A stretch of DNA of 64,000 bases. It comes from Neomoorella thermoacetica (lineage in GTDB: Bacteria > Bacillota > DSM-521 > Neomoorellales > Neomoorellaceae). The translations under genes and the position numbers were made by a program. Below, piece by piece: positions 38,295 to 46,771 of the stretch. The stretch is from positions 146,696 to 210,695 of the forward strand of contig NZ_MDDC01000001.1 in NCBI RefSeq assembly GCF_001875325.1, read 5' to 3'. The number at the start of each line of letters is the position of its first letter. The stretch's first letter is position 1. Below the pieces are notes generated by a model that made no database searches, had not been told where the DNA came from, and saw nothing but the letters and a program-made list of their open reading frames with translations.

Positions 38295-40550
38295 ATGTCT
38301 ACCGTTTTACAAGACGAACCTCTACATTTTCAGCTGGCCCTCCAACCAGTCCGTACTAACCGGATCGATAGCATGTTGAACTATATAAATGCAATTGAAC
38401 CTGGTATATGTATTGAAAGGGCCCGTTACCTCACGGAATCCTATAAGGAAACAGAGCACCTCCCGTACATTATAAGAAGGGCCAGGGCCCTGGAGAATAT
38501 CCTCAAAAAGATGTCCATCTATATATTGCCGGGCAGCTTGCTAGTCGGCAACCAGTCCTCGAAGCCCTGCTTTGCCCCCCTGTTCCCGGAGTTCACTGTT
38601 GACTTCTTGGAAGAAGAGATCCTTCAAGGGAAACCCATGTACCCCTATGAAAGACCCTCGGATAAATTCAACGTGGATAAGGAAATAGTCCCGGAGTTGC
38701 AGGACATTATTAACTGGTGGAAAGGAAGAACCCATAAAGAAAGGGTTTATGCCAACCTGCCCGAAGAAGCCATATTGGCCCAGGATGCCGTAGGTGCCGT
38801 AAATATAGTTAACTTCTTACACGGCGGCGATGGGCACCTGGCACCGCCTTACAAGTGGCTTTTTGATCACGGCGTGGGCCATATCATTGCCCTGTGCCGG
38901 CAGAAACTGGCAGAAATTGATTTGACCACTCCCGAAGGCCTGGAAAGCAAACGGTTTTATGAAGCGGTAATAATCTCCTGCCAGGCCCTTATCGACTGGG
39001 CCCACCGGTATGCGGAATTGGCCGAAGCCGAAGCCGCCAGGGAAACGGAGGAAAGCCGCCGCTCCGAACTCCGTAAGCTTGCCGAAATATGCCGCCGGGT
39101 TCCTGAGCATCCCGCCAGGACCTTCCACGAGGCCCTGCAATTTATGACCTTTGTCCAGGTGGCCATCCAGATCGAAGATAACGCCCAGGGAATCTGCCCG
39201 GGAAGATTCGACCAGGTCCTGTGGGAGCATTATCAGCGGGATGTTTCCCGGGGAATCCTGAACAGGGACCAGGCCCTGGAACTGGTGCAAAACTTCTTTG
39301 TAGTTCTCTCGACCATTGAACGCATCAGGAGCTGGAATGATACCGACTATTTCAGGGGAAAACCCATCTTCCAAAACCTTACCATTGGCGGCATAAACCC
39401 GGAAACCGGGGAGGATGCCTCCAACGAACTAACTTACATCGTTTTAGATGCTATAGCCAACACCCGTACCTTGCAGCCGTCCCACTATGCGCGGTGGCAC
39501 AAGAAAGCGCCTGAGAAATACAAAATGAAGGTGGCTGAAACAATCCGTCTGGGCACAGGTTTCCCGGCCATTGCCAATGACGAGCTTTATATCCCGGCCA
39601 TGATGAACCGCGGTTATGATTTAAAAGATGCTTCCGATTATTGCATTGTGGGCTGCGCCGAGCCGGGCGTGGCCGGACTGAGGGGAGGCCGGACCGGAGC
39701 TGCCTGGTTCTGCCTGGCCAAAATTTTGGAAGTCACTCTATACGGCGGCCGCGATCCCCGCACCGGGGTTATGCTGCACCCTAACTGCAACGGCAAAGAC
39801 CTTTCCAGCTTTGAATCTTACGATGAAGTTTGGGAAGCCTTTGTGGATCAGGTGAAGTACTATATCCGGCTGCATGTGCTGATGGACAACATTACCGATA
39901 AATTATGGGAGGAATATATTGAAGAACCCTTGACTTCTGCCCTGGGATGCCCCACCACCTGCCTCGAGCGAGGACGCTCTATAAAGAAAGGCGGGGCCAA
40001 GTACGATTTCACCGGCAACGAAACTATCGGATTGGCCAATGTGGCCAACAGCCTGTATGCCATCAAGTACGTTGTTTTTGATCAGAAGCTGATTACCGGC
40101 ACCCAGCTGCTGCATGCACTTAAGACCAACTTTGAAGACATGACGACGGATCCGACGGGGCCGGAAATCCAGCAAATGTGCCTGTTGGCACCTAAATATG
40201 GCAATGACCAGGATGAAGTGGATTTTGTTGCCCGTGACGTCCTGGCCCTGGTTTGCGAGGAACTGCCGAAGTATAAAAACACCCGCTATGGCCGGGGGCC
40301 AATTGGCGGGGTGTTCCAGGCTTCTACCACCACCGTGTCTTCCAACACTGCCTTTGGCCGCATGGTAGGAGCACTACCGGACGGGAGACAGACCGGCACT
40401 CCCTTAAGCGACGGCCAGTCACCCATGCGGGGTACAGATACCCTGGGACCGACGGCAGCCGTCCGTTCAGTGGCAAAGTTGCGGAACGTCCTTCTTTCAG
40501 AAGGGTCCCTTTACAATCTTAAATTATTGCCGCAAGATCTGAAGGATTAA
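38295..40550 (+). CDS. glycyl radical enzyme, large catalytic subunit (lacks the Gly-radical domain)
   Basis: A 751-residue protein matching the N-terminal nine-tenths of a glycyl radical enzyme. The active-site loop is DYCIVGCAEPGV, giving thiyl Cys454 and Glu456; Cys-x-Glu marks the dehydratase/lyase branch rather than pyruvate formate-lyase. Other family marks are QSSKPCFAPLFPEF and LTIGGINPETGEDASNELTY. It stops after LKLLPQDLKD, where homologues run on into the glycyl domain; that domain is the next gene. Two in-frame stops (TAA, then TAG) and a ribosome site separate them. ATG 38295 follows AAGGGG. Confidence 0.92.
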   Translation: MSTVLQDEPLHFQLALQPVRTNRIDSMLNYINAIEPGICIERARYLTESYKETEHLPYIIRRARALENILKKMSIYILPGSLLVGNQSSKPCFAPLFPEFTVDFLEEEILQGKPMYPYERPSDKFNVDKEIVPELQDIINWWKGRTHKERVYANLPEEAILAQDAVGAVNIVNFLHGGDGHLAPPYKWLFDHGVGHIIALCRQKLAEIDLTTPEGLESKRFYEAVIISCQALIDWAHRYAELAEAEAARETEESRRSELRKLAEICRRVPEHPARTFHEALQFMTFVQVAIQIEDNAQGICPGRFDQVLWEHYQRDVSRGILNRDQALELVQNFFVVLSTIERIRSWNDTDYFRGKPIFQNLTIGGINPETGEDASNELTYIVLDAIANTRTLQPSHYARWHKKAPEKYKMKVAETIRLGTGFPAIANDELYIPAMMNRGYDLKDASDYCIVGCAEPGVAGLRGGRTGAAWFCLAKILEVTLYGGRDPRTGVMLHPNCNGKDLSSFESYDEVWEAFVDQVKYYIRLHVLMDNITDKLWEEYIEEPLTSALGCPTTCLERGRSIKKGGAKYDFTGNETIGLANVANSLYAIKYVVFDQKLITGTQLLHALKTNFEDMTTDPTGPEIQQMCLLAPKYGNDQDEVDFVARDVLALVCEELPKYKNTRYGRGPIGGVFQASTTTVSSNTAFGRMVGALPDGRQTGTPLSDGQSPMRGTDTLGPTAAVRSVAKLRNVLLSEGSLYNLKLLPQDLKD

Positions 40551-40568
40551 AGATAGGAGGGTGTTGCC

Positions 40569-40805
40569 ATGGCTGCCCAGGCTGGTTTAAGAAGGCTGGT
40601 TAACCTCATTGATTACTATTTCTCTATTGGCGGTATGCAGATGCAGTTTAATGTAGTTAGCAAAGAAACTTTACTCCGGGCACAGAAGGACCCGGATAAA
40701 TACCGGAATCTTATCGTCAGGGTAGCAGGTTACTCCGCTTATTTTGTTAACCTGGATAAGACGGTCCAGCAGGATATCATTGAACGCACGGAGGAAAGGA
40801 TTTAA
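40569..40805 (+). CDS. glycyl radical domain encoded as a separate small subunit
   Basis: A 78-residue protein equal to the C-terminal domain of a glycyl radical enzyme. LRRLVNLIDYYFSIGGMQMQ is followed by FNVVSKETLLRAQKDPDKYR and the radical loop VRVAGYSAYF, whose Gly54 would hold the stable radical. It has its own TAGGAGGGTGTTGCC ribosome site before ATG 40569 and lies in the same frame as the large subunit. Together the two chains (829 residues) equal one complete enzyme. Unlike YfiD spare-part proteins, it sits beside a large subunit that lacks this domain, so it is probably an obligate partner. Confidence 0.9.
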   Translation: MAAQAGLRRLVNLIDYYFSIGGMQMQFNVVSKETLLRAQKDPDKYRNLIVRVAGYSAYFVNLDKTVQQDIIERTEERI

Positions 40806-40813
40806 CTCTAAGA

Positions 40814-40847
40814 GGGAACCGGTGTTGACCCACCAGCGCCGGTTCCC
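40814..40847 (+). promoter_or_regulatory. hairpin between the radical subunit and the activase
   Basis: GGGAACCGG (40814-40822) pairs with CCGGTTCCC (40839-40847), loop of 16 bases. No T tract follows. It may lower expression of the activase relative to the enzyme or protect the upstream mRNA. Confidence 0.5.
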
Positions 40848-40880
40848 CCTACTCTCATTTTAGCCAGGGGAGAATGATTC

Positions 40881-41843
40881 ATGATTAATAGCAGCACGTG
40901 CCAGGAAATCAGGGGCAATGTGTTCGACATACAGCGCTGGAGTCTCCACGATGGCCCGGGGATACGCACTGTCGTCTTCCTTAAAGGATGCCCGTTACGT
41001 TGCCTCTGGTGTTGTAACCCGGAGTCGCAAGAACCTTATACCGAGATAGCCTACTTTAAGGATAAATGTATCGGTTGCGGCCGCTGCGTTGCTGAATGTC
41101 CCTATGGGGCTATAACCCCCTCCCCGGAGGGTTTTATAGCTGAACAGGGCATCTGCCTGGAGAAGTGTTTCGGCCGCCAGGATCCCCCTTATCCTTGTAC
41201 CAAAAAATGCTACAGCCAGGCCAGGAAAAACATCGGCAGGCTCATGACAGTAAAGGAAGTCCTCCATGAAGTACTAAAAGATAGCCTCATTTATAAGCAA
41301 AGCGGGGGAGGTATAACTGTTTCCGGCGGTGAGCCCATGTTCCAGGCCAGGTTTGTCAAGGAACTGCTAGCGGAATCGAAAGCCAACTGGCTGCATACAG
41401 CCATGGAAACCTGCGGTTTCGCCAGCTGGAAAAAATACGAAGAAGTAATGGAATATGTAGATTTTTTGTTTTTAGATATAAAGCACTTTGATAACGAAAA
41501 GCATGTGGAGTTCACGGGACAGGGCAACAGGTTGATTTTGGATAATGCTCGCCGGTTGGCCCAATTGACCCGCAAGAAAGGCATCGAGATGGTAGTCCGG
41601 ATACCGGTAATTCCAGGCCATACGGATTCTGAGGAAAACATTAAATCCATAGTCAAGTTTGTGGCGACAGAACTGGAGGGGGTAAAGGTAGTCGAGCTCA
41701 TGCCCTACCACCGCTTGGGACGCGGGAAATATGCCAGTATGGGGCGGGCTTATCAGCTCTACGACCTTACTACCCCTGCCCCCGGCCGTATTGACGAACT
41801 GAAGCAGATAGTTTTGCAACACGGGCTGGCCACTAACTATTAG
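40881..41843 (+). CDS. glycyl radical enzyme activating enzyme (radical SAM)
   Basis: A 320-residue radical SAM activase. The cluster motif is C37-x3-C41-x2-C44 in KGCPLRCLWC; a ferredoxin-like insert has C63, C66, C69 and C73 (CIGCGRCVAECPYGA) and a second Cys-rich set (CLEKC, then CTKKC). ITVSGGEPMFQ follows. This two-cluster insert is typical of activases for dehydratase/lyase-type enzymes and absent from the simple PFL activase. It would abstract hydrogen from the Gly of the small subunit. ATG 40881 follows AGGGGAG. Confidence 0.93.
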   Translation: MINSSTCQEIRGNVFDIQRWSLHDGPGIRTVVFLKGCPLRCLWCCNPESQEPYTEIAYFKDKCIGCGRCVAECPYGAITPSPEGFIAEQGICLEKCFGRQDPPYPCTKKCYSQARKNIGRLMTVKEVLHEVLKDSLIYKQSGGGITVSGGEPMFQARFVKELLAESKANWLHTAMETCGFASWKKYEEVMEYVDFLFLDIKHFDNEKHVEFTGQGNRLILDNARRLAQLTRKKGIEMVVRIPVIPGHTDSEENIKSIVKFVATELEGVKVVELMPYHRLGRGKYASMGRAYQLYDLTTPAPGRIDELKQIVLQHGLATNY

Positions 41844-41872
41844 CCGTATGGATGGAAGGTGGTTAAAAATAA

Positions 41873-43383
41873 ATGCAATCGTACATCCTGGTGATGGAAG
41901 ATATTGAAAAAGAATTTCCCGGAGTTAAAGCCTTGCAGAAAGTTAGCTTTAAATTAAAGCGAGGCGAAGTTCATGCCCTGCTGGGGGAAAATGGCGCCGG
42001 GAAATCTACGCTGTTAAAGATTTTAGCCGGGGCTTTACAAAAGGGACTCTGGGCAAATCCTACTGAATTCCCAGAAGATAGAGATTAAAAACCCCAGGCA
42101 TGCCCAGGAACTGGGGATCGCCATTATTTATCAAGAGCTTAGCGTCTTACCTTACTTGAATGTGGCGGAAAATATATTCTTAGGCCGGTTGCCCCGCAGG
42201 GGGCTTTATCCGCGGTGGATTGATTGGAAAAAGTGCTATGAGGAGAGCGCGGAATTACTGGAGAGCTTGGGCTTGAAGATTGACCCGCGTACCCCGGCAT
42301 CACAACTTAAAGTGGCCGAACAGCAAGTAGTGGAAATTGCCAAGGCCTTATCCCTTAATGCCAAAATTATCGCCATGGACGAGCCCACTGCGCCCCTGAC
42401 CCCGCGGGAAATAGACAACTTATTTAAGGTAGTACACTTGTTAAAGGAGCAGGGGGTTAGCATAATATATGTTTCCCACCGTTTGTCCGAGGTAAAGGAG
42501 ATATGTGACCGGGCCACAGTCCTGCGCGACGGCCAGAACGTGGCGACCGTAAATGTTAAGGAAACCGAGATTCCGGATTGGATCAAAATGATGGTCGGCC
42601 GCGAATTGGACCAGATGTTCCCCAAAGTGTCTGTACCCAGGGGGCCCGAGACCTTACGGGTTAGCAACCTGACCACAAGCAAATTAAAGAATATAAGTTT
42701 CCGGGCCTACCAGGGTGAGATACTGGGTATCGCGGGTCTGGTGGGTGCCGGCCGGACGGAACTGGCCAGGGCCATTTTTGGCGCCGACCCGGTGCAACAG
42801 GGGCAGATCTTTATTAACGGGCAGGTTGCAGTTTTGAGTAATCCCCGGGAAGCCATTGAGAAAGGTATTGGCCTGGTGCCGGAAGATCGCAAGGGGCAGG
42901 GATTGGTTTTATCCATACTTAGTGAAGGATAACATCACCATGGCTAACATGGAAGGCCTGAGCAAATTGGGCAAACTTAACCTGTCTTTGGAAAAGGATT
43001 TAGCTGCCAAGTATGTTAAGGATCTAAAAATAGCCACACCCAGCATCTACCAGGAAACAGTTAATTTAAGCGGTGGTAACCAGCAGAAGGTAGTCCTGGC
43101 TAAATGGCTCTGCTCCAAATGCAAAATCCTTATAATCGATGAGCCGACCCGGGGCATTGATGTAGGCGCCAAGGTAGAGATCTACGAGCTGCTTAACGAT
43201 CTGGTCAAGAACGGTGCTACGGTAATAATGATTTCCTCGGAGCTACCCGAGCTGCTGGGTATGAGTGATCGCATCCTGGTAATGCACGAGGGTAGAATTA
43301 CGGGTGAACTTGGCCGGGAACAGTTTACCGAGGAAAACGTTATGCTTTATGCAACAGGTTACGCCAGTCATAGCCTCAACTAG
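41873..43383 (+). pseudogene. RbsA-type sugar ABC transporter ATPase with two frameshifts
   Basis: A duplicated-ATPase sugar importer subunit read in three frames: 41873-42042, about 42045-42918 and about 42919-43383. The first part has Walker [10 protein letters not shown] (residues 38-46). The second has IIYQELSVLPYLNVAENIFL, the ABC-Walker B stretch KIIAMDEPTAPLTP and the second domain's GLVGAGRTELARAIFGADPV. The third has NLSGGNQQKVVLAKWL, ILIIDEPTRGIDVG. The first shift is one extra base in the AAAAGGG run at 42039-42045; the second is one extra base near 42911-42922. Every domain is otherwise intact, so a recent mutation or a sequencing error are both possible. Confidence 0.85.
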
Positions 43384-43405
43384 GAGGCAAGTGGAGGTTG
43401 GTACC

Positions 43406-44452
43406 TTGAAACAGGGAGTAAACGTGGCGGTAAAACCCCAAAAACAAAAGGATTCTTTTCTGGTCGGGTTGGGACGCTACCTTGGAAATTTTAAGGAACA
43501 GCTAGTTATACTGGTGGCCCTGGCGGGCTTATGTATGGTTCTATCGGTACTCTCCCCGAACTTCCTCACCAAGAGTAATTTCTTGGATATTGCCCGTGTG
43601 GTATCCATCAACGGTATCATGGCAGCAGGAATGACCCTGGTTATATTGACGGGCGGAATAGATTTGTCAGTAGGCTCTATTTTTGCCCTGGCCGGGGTTA
43701 TTGCGGCAGCCTTGATCCCTGGCAGTTACAGTGAATCGCCCTTTGTTACCACCTTTAAACTACCTGTCCCGGCGGCGATACTGGTGGGGCTTCTGGTGGG
43801 GGTTTTGATAGGCTATATAAACGGGTTGGTCATCACCAGGTTTAGAATAGAACCCTTTGTAGTTACCCTGGGCATGATGAGTTTCGCCCGCGGGTTGACC
43901 TACCTTTACTCAGGCGGGTACCCAATAAACTTTAAACCCATGCCTCCGGGATTTCAATGGGTAGGACAGGGCTATGTTTTCGGTTTACCAACACCTACCA
44001 TAATTTTTGTATTTGTTATCGCCCTGTGCTGGTGGATACTCCGTTATACAGCATTTGGCCGTACCATTTATGCTATCGGCGGAAACGAAGAAGCAGCCCG
44101 CCTTTCCGGTATGAACACCAGGAGAATCAAACGCTTGACCTACTTATTTCTGGGAGCGCTGGCCGCCTTTAGCGGCATCGTGATGGCCTCGCGGGTGGCC
44201 GCAGGTTCTCCCGTGGCAGGCATTGGCTATGAGCTTGACGTTATTGCAGGGGTGGTCATAGGCGGTACCAGCCTTGCGGGGGGAAGGGGCTCCATATTCG
44301 GGACTGTATTAGGTGTATTCATGCTGGGTGTTATAGAAAATGGGCTGAATTTACTCGGTGTCTCCACGTACTACCAGTATATTATTAAGGGTATGATATT
44401 AATCATGGCTACAGGCATTGATGGGTATTACCGTAAGAAAAGGTGCTATTAA
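43406..44452 (+). CDS. sugar ABC transporter permease, RbsC type (first)
   Basis: A 348-residue permease of the ribose/xylose family with about eight to ten membrane helices. Signatures include MAAGMTLVILTGGIDLSVGSIFALAG and YTAFGRTIYAIGGNEEAARLSGMN and GTSLAGGRGSIFGTVLG. It forms the channel with the second permease and the ATPase. TTG 43406 is placed eight bases after GTGGAGG; GTG 43424 is an alternative start. The frame upstream runs antiparallel to nothing but overlaps the ATPase end, so the longer ORF is not used. Confidence 0.9.
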   Translation: MKQGVNVAVKPQKQKDSFLVGLGRYLGNFKEQLVILVALAGLCMVLSVLSPNFLTKSNFLDIARVVSINGIMAAGMTLVILTGGIDLSVGSIFALAGVIAAALIPGSYSESPFVTTFKLPVPAAILVGLLVGVLIGYINGLVITRFRIEPFVVTLGMMSFARGLTYLYSGGYPINFKPMPPGFQWVGQGYVFGLPTPTIIFVFVIALCWWILRYTAFGRTIYAIGGNEEAARLSGMNTRRIKRLTYLFLGALAAFSGIVMASRVAAGSPVAGIGYELDVIAGVVIGGTSLAGGRGSIFGTVLGVFMLGVIENGLNLLGVSTYYQYIIKGMILIMATGIDGYYRKKRCY

Positions 44453-44469
44453 AACGGGAGGAAAGACAG

Positions 44470-45498
44470 ATGACAAAGGCTAAACCGCCCCAAAATCCTC
44501 TTAAAAAAGTTGGCCTGGGAAGCCAACAGCTGGTCATTCTATTAAGCCTGGTGGGACTGACGGCGCTGTTTTCAATGCTTAATCCGACCTTTCTATCAGA
44601 ACGCAGCCTGGATAACATCTTCAGGGTGTCGTCTATTTACGGAATAGCTGCCCTGGGTATGACCATGGTAATCATCACCGGGGGCATCGATCTTTCTGTG
44701 AGTTCGTTGTTTGCTCTCGGTGGAGCACTTGGGGCAGGGTTACTGGGTATAGCTTATAGCGCGGCCAATCCCGTAAAATTGCCTTTCTTCATGGCAATTC
44801 TTATTGCTCTGGGTGTTACCGGTTTTATGGGGTTAATTAATGGCCTGGTCATCACTAGATTGAACCTGGCTCCCTTTGTAGCCACCCTGGGTATGATGAC
44901 TATTGCCCGTGGAATTACCTATGTTTATACAGATTTCACGGTAAGGGGCGTACCAGGATCTCCTATAACGTTTATGCATCCCTGGTTCGAATGGCTGGGC
45001 GGCGGTTATATCGCTGGTATACCTACCCAGGGTGTTATTTTTATTGTGCTAGCGGTGTTGGCCTCACTTTTCCTGCGCTATACGGCTATGGGCCGGAATA
45101 TCTATGCCGTAGGGGGAAACATCGAGATTGCCAGGCTGGCCGGGATAAATACGGGCCTGGTAATCATGTTAACCTACGTTATATCGGGCATCCTGGCCGG
45201 CTTAAGCGGTATTATTTTGACCGGCCGCTTGCTGTCAGCTTCGCCCCTGGCGGCCAATGGTTATGAAATGGATGTAATTGCTGCCGTGGTTATAGGTGGA
45301 ACTAGCTTATCCGGCGGGCGTGGCTCCATTTTCGGAACTGTATTAGGGGCTTTAATCATGAGCGTCCTGAATAATGGATTAGATATGTTGAACGTACCGT
45401 CATTCTATCAATATCTGCTCAAGGGAATTATATTAGTCATGGCAGTAATCTCTGATCAAATGTACCGGCAGAGGACACAACAAACAAGTCCCGTATGA
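44470..45498 (+). CDS. sugar ABC transporter permease, RbsC type (second)
   Basis: A 342-residue RbsC-family permease paralogous to the gene just upstream. Shared signatures are GMTMVIITGGIDLSVSSLFALGG, YTAMGRNIYAVGGNIEIARLAGIN and GTSLSGGRGSIFGTVLGALIM. Two different permeases suggest a heterodimeric channel. ATG 44470 follows ACGGGAGGAAAG and overlaps nothing; the gap from the first permease is 17 bases. It is the last gene of the sugar locus; a terminator begins nine bases later. Confidence 0.9.
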   Translation: MTKAKPPQNPLKKVGLGSQQLVILLSLVGLTALFSMLNPTFLSERSLDNIFRVSSIYGIAALGMTMVIITGGIDLSVSSLFALGGALGAGLLGIAYSAANPVKLPFFMAILIALGVTGFMGLINGLVITRLNLAPFVATLGMMTIARGITYVYTDFTVRGVPGSPITFMHPWFEWLGGGYIAGIPTQGVIFIVLAVLASLFLRYTAMGRNIYAVGGNIEIARLAGINTGLVIMLTYVISGILAGLSGIILTGRLLSASPLAANGYEMDVIAAVVIGGTSLSGGRGSIFGTVLGALIMSVLNNGLDMLNVPSFYQYLLKGIILVMAVISDQMYRQRTQQTSPV

Positions 45499-45506
45499 AG
45501 CCTAAC

Positions 45507-45541
45507 AACAGCAGCCCGCTAAGAAGGCCGGCTGCTGTTTT
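45507..45541 (+). terminator. terminator at the end of the sugar locus
   Basis: AACAGCAGCC (45507-45516) pairs with GGCTGCTGTT (45530-45539), followed by TTTT. It marks the end of the importer and radical-enzyme unit. The short ORF beginning at 45495 overlaps this stem and is not credible. Confidence 0.85.
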
Positions 45542-45739
45542 CATCCCCTTCCTCCCGGATGATCAGGTAGCCGTCGCCAGAGGAATTGCCAAAGGCGGCG
45601 GGGTAGGCCGAGGAAGAAGTCAAGGTCCGGTAAGGATTGCGGGGCGGGATTATCCGGATGTTCGGGCGGAAACGATAGGGAGCCGCCAGGCTAAAGGAAT
45701 GACGCTGAAGCATTTATTCACCCCCGTTCCCATGTATCC

Positions 45740-46738
45740 TTAAAGTAACTGGCGCCAGCCCTGGTAGGTAAAAGTTACATTAACCGGCGGCACACCCTCC
45801 CGGGGCTGGTTTTCCCTGGTTATGGTGCCCTCAAAGACGAAAGCATCCAGGCAGGGCACGCTTTCTACGATACCGGCGGCCGCATTAAATGCCAGGGAAT
45901 ATTCGTTGGGCCCCAGCATGAGGGCCGGGTTAAAGGGCTCCCGGATTTTCAAATCGTCTTCATAGTCGAGGTAAAGCCGCCACATTAAGTCTTCCAACCG
46001 CTCCGAGGGTTCAACCACCTGCAGCTTGATGTCCTGGACCGCCTCCCGCCGGGAGATCATATGGTTGTGGGCGTTGAGCTTTTCTGTCAGGTTTTGAATA
46101 ATTTCTTGTACCCTGTCATCTTCCTCCGGGGGCAGGTGCATCTGCAAGAGCTTCCGGGCCAGTAAGCGAATGAGGGCATAGTTGCGGTGGACGTTTCCCA
46201 GAGCCAGGGGGTGGACCCTGTCCACCAGGCGATTAAAAGCGGCCGCTATACTGCCTTCGCCTTCCAGGCCGGCTACCTCCCGGGCCAGAGCCAGGTAAGC
46301 CATGACATCCTCTACGCTCACGGGCAGCCGGGCGGCCGGATTGCCCGGGTCTTCAGGATTGAATGCATTGGCCACGCTGGGGTCGATAGGTCCCAGTTCC
46401 CCCAGCCGGCCCATGACGATCTCGTCGGCTCCCAGGCAGAGGAGGGTACCGGCACTGGCAGCCCGGAAGGGCACCAGCACACCCAGGCGGGGGGTAAATT
46501 CCCGCAGGAGGTTCACCAGGCGCCATGGGGTCAGGACATCGCCGCCCCGGGTATAGAGAAAGATGTCGATTCTCGGCCGCGGTCCCAGGGCCAGCAGGTG
46601 GCGGTAAAAAACCCGGATCACATCCGGTGCCACCCTGGTGCCCAGGTTTTCCCGGTCGCCGGTAAAGTAGCAGATAACCGCGGCCTGACGTTCCTCTTCT
46701 ATCTGCCGCAGCAGGGGCAGGCGCTCTTCCCTTCCCAT
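45740..46738 (-). CDS. SDH-family Clp-fold serine protease
   Basis: A 332-residue protein of the serine dehydrogenase-type proteinase family (PF01972), a relative of ClpP and SppA. The core is IDIFLYTRGGDVLTPWRLVNLL (oxyanion region), FRAASAGTLLCLGADEIVMG with the candidate nucleophile Ser, and LGPIDPSVANAF. No signal peptide or membrane helix is seen, so it acts in the cytoplasm or at the membrane face. The C-terminal ~100 residues are family-specific. The substrate is unknown. It faces the sugar locus tail to tail. Confidence 0.85.
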   Translation of the reverse strand: MGREERLPLLRQIEEERQAAVICYFTGDRENLGTRVAPDVIRVFYRHLLALGPRPRIDIFLYTRGGDVLTPWRLVNLLREFTPRLGVLVPFRAASAGTLLCLGADEIVMGRLGELGPIDPSVANAFNPEDPGNPAARLPVSVEDVMAYLALAREVAGLEGEGSIAAAFNRLVDRVHPLALGNVHRNYALIRLLARKLLQMHLPPEEDDRVQEIIQNLTEKLNAHNHMISRREAVQDIKLQVVEPSERLEDLMWRLYLDYEDDLKIREPFNPALMLGPNEYSLAFNAAAGIVESVPCLDAFVFEGTITRENQPREGVPPVNVTFTYQGWRQLL

Positions 46739-46771
46739 GGGGGTGCTCCTTTCCGCCTGGTGTTAGAGATA

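Noticed and set aside
40548..40571. Recoding (selenocysteine or pyrrolysine) joining the two glycyl radical chains
   Set aside because: The first stop is TAA, used by neither system, and a good ribosome site plus ATG follows the TAG. Separate translation is simpler.
38295..41843. Microcompartment-type choline or diol utilisation locus
   Set aside because: No shell protein, aldehyde dehydrogenase, phosphotransacylase or alcohol dehydrogenase genes occur in the locus.
45495..45743. 82-codon ORF after the second permease
   Set aside because: It overlaps the permease stop and the terminator stem, has low-complexity composition and no ribosome site of its own.
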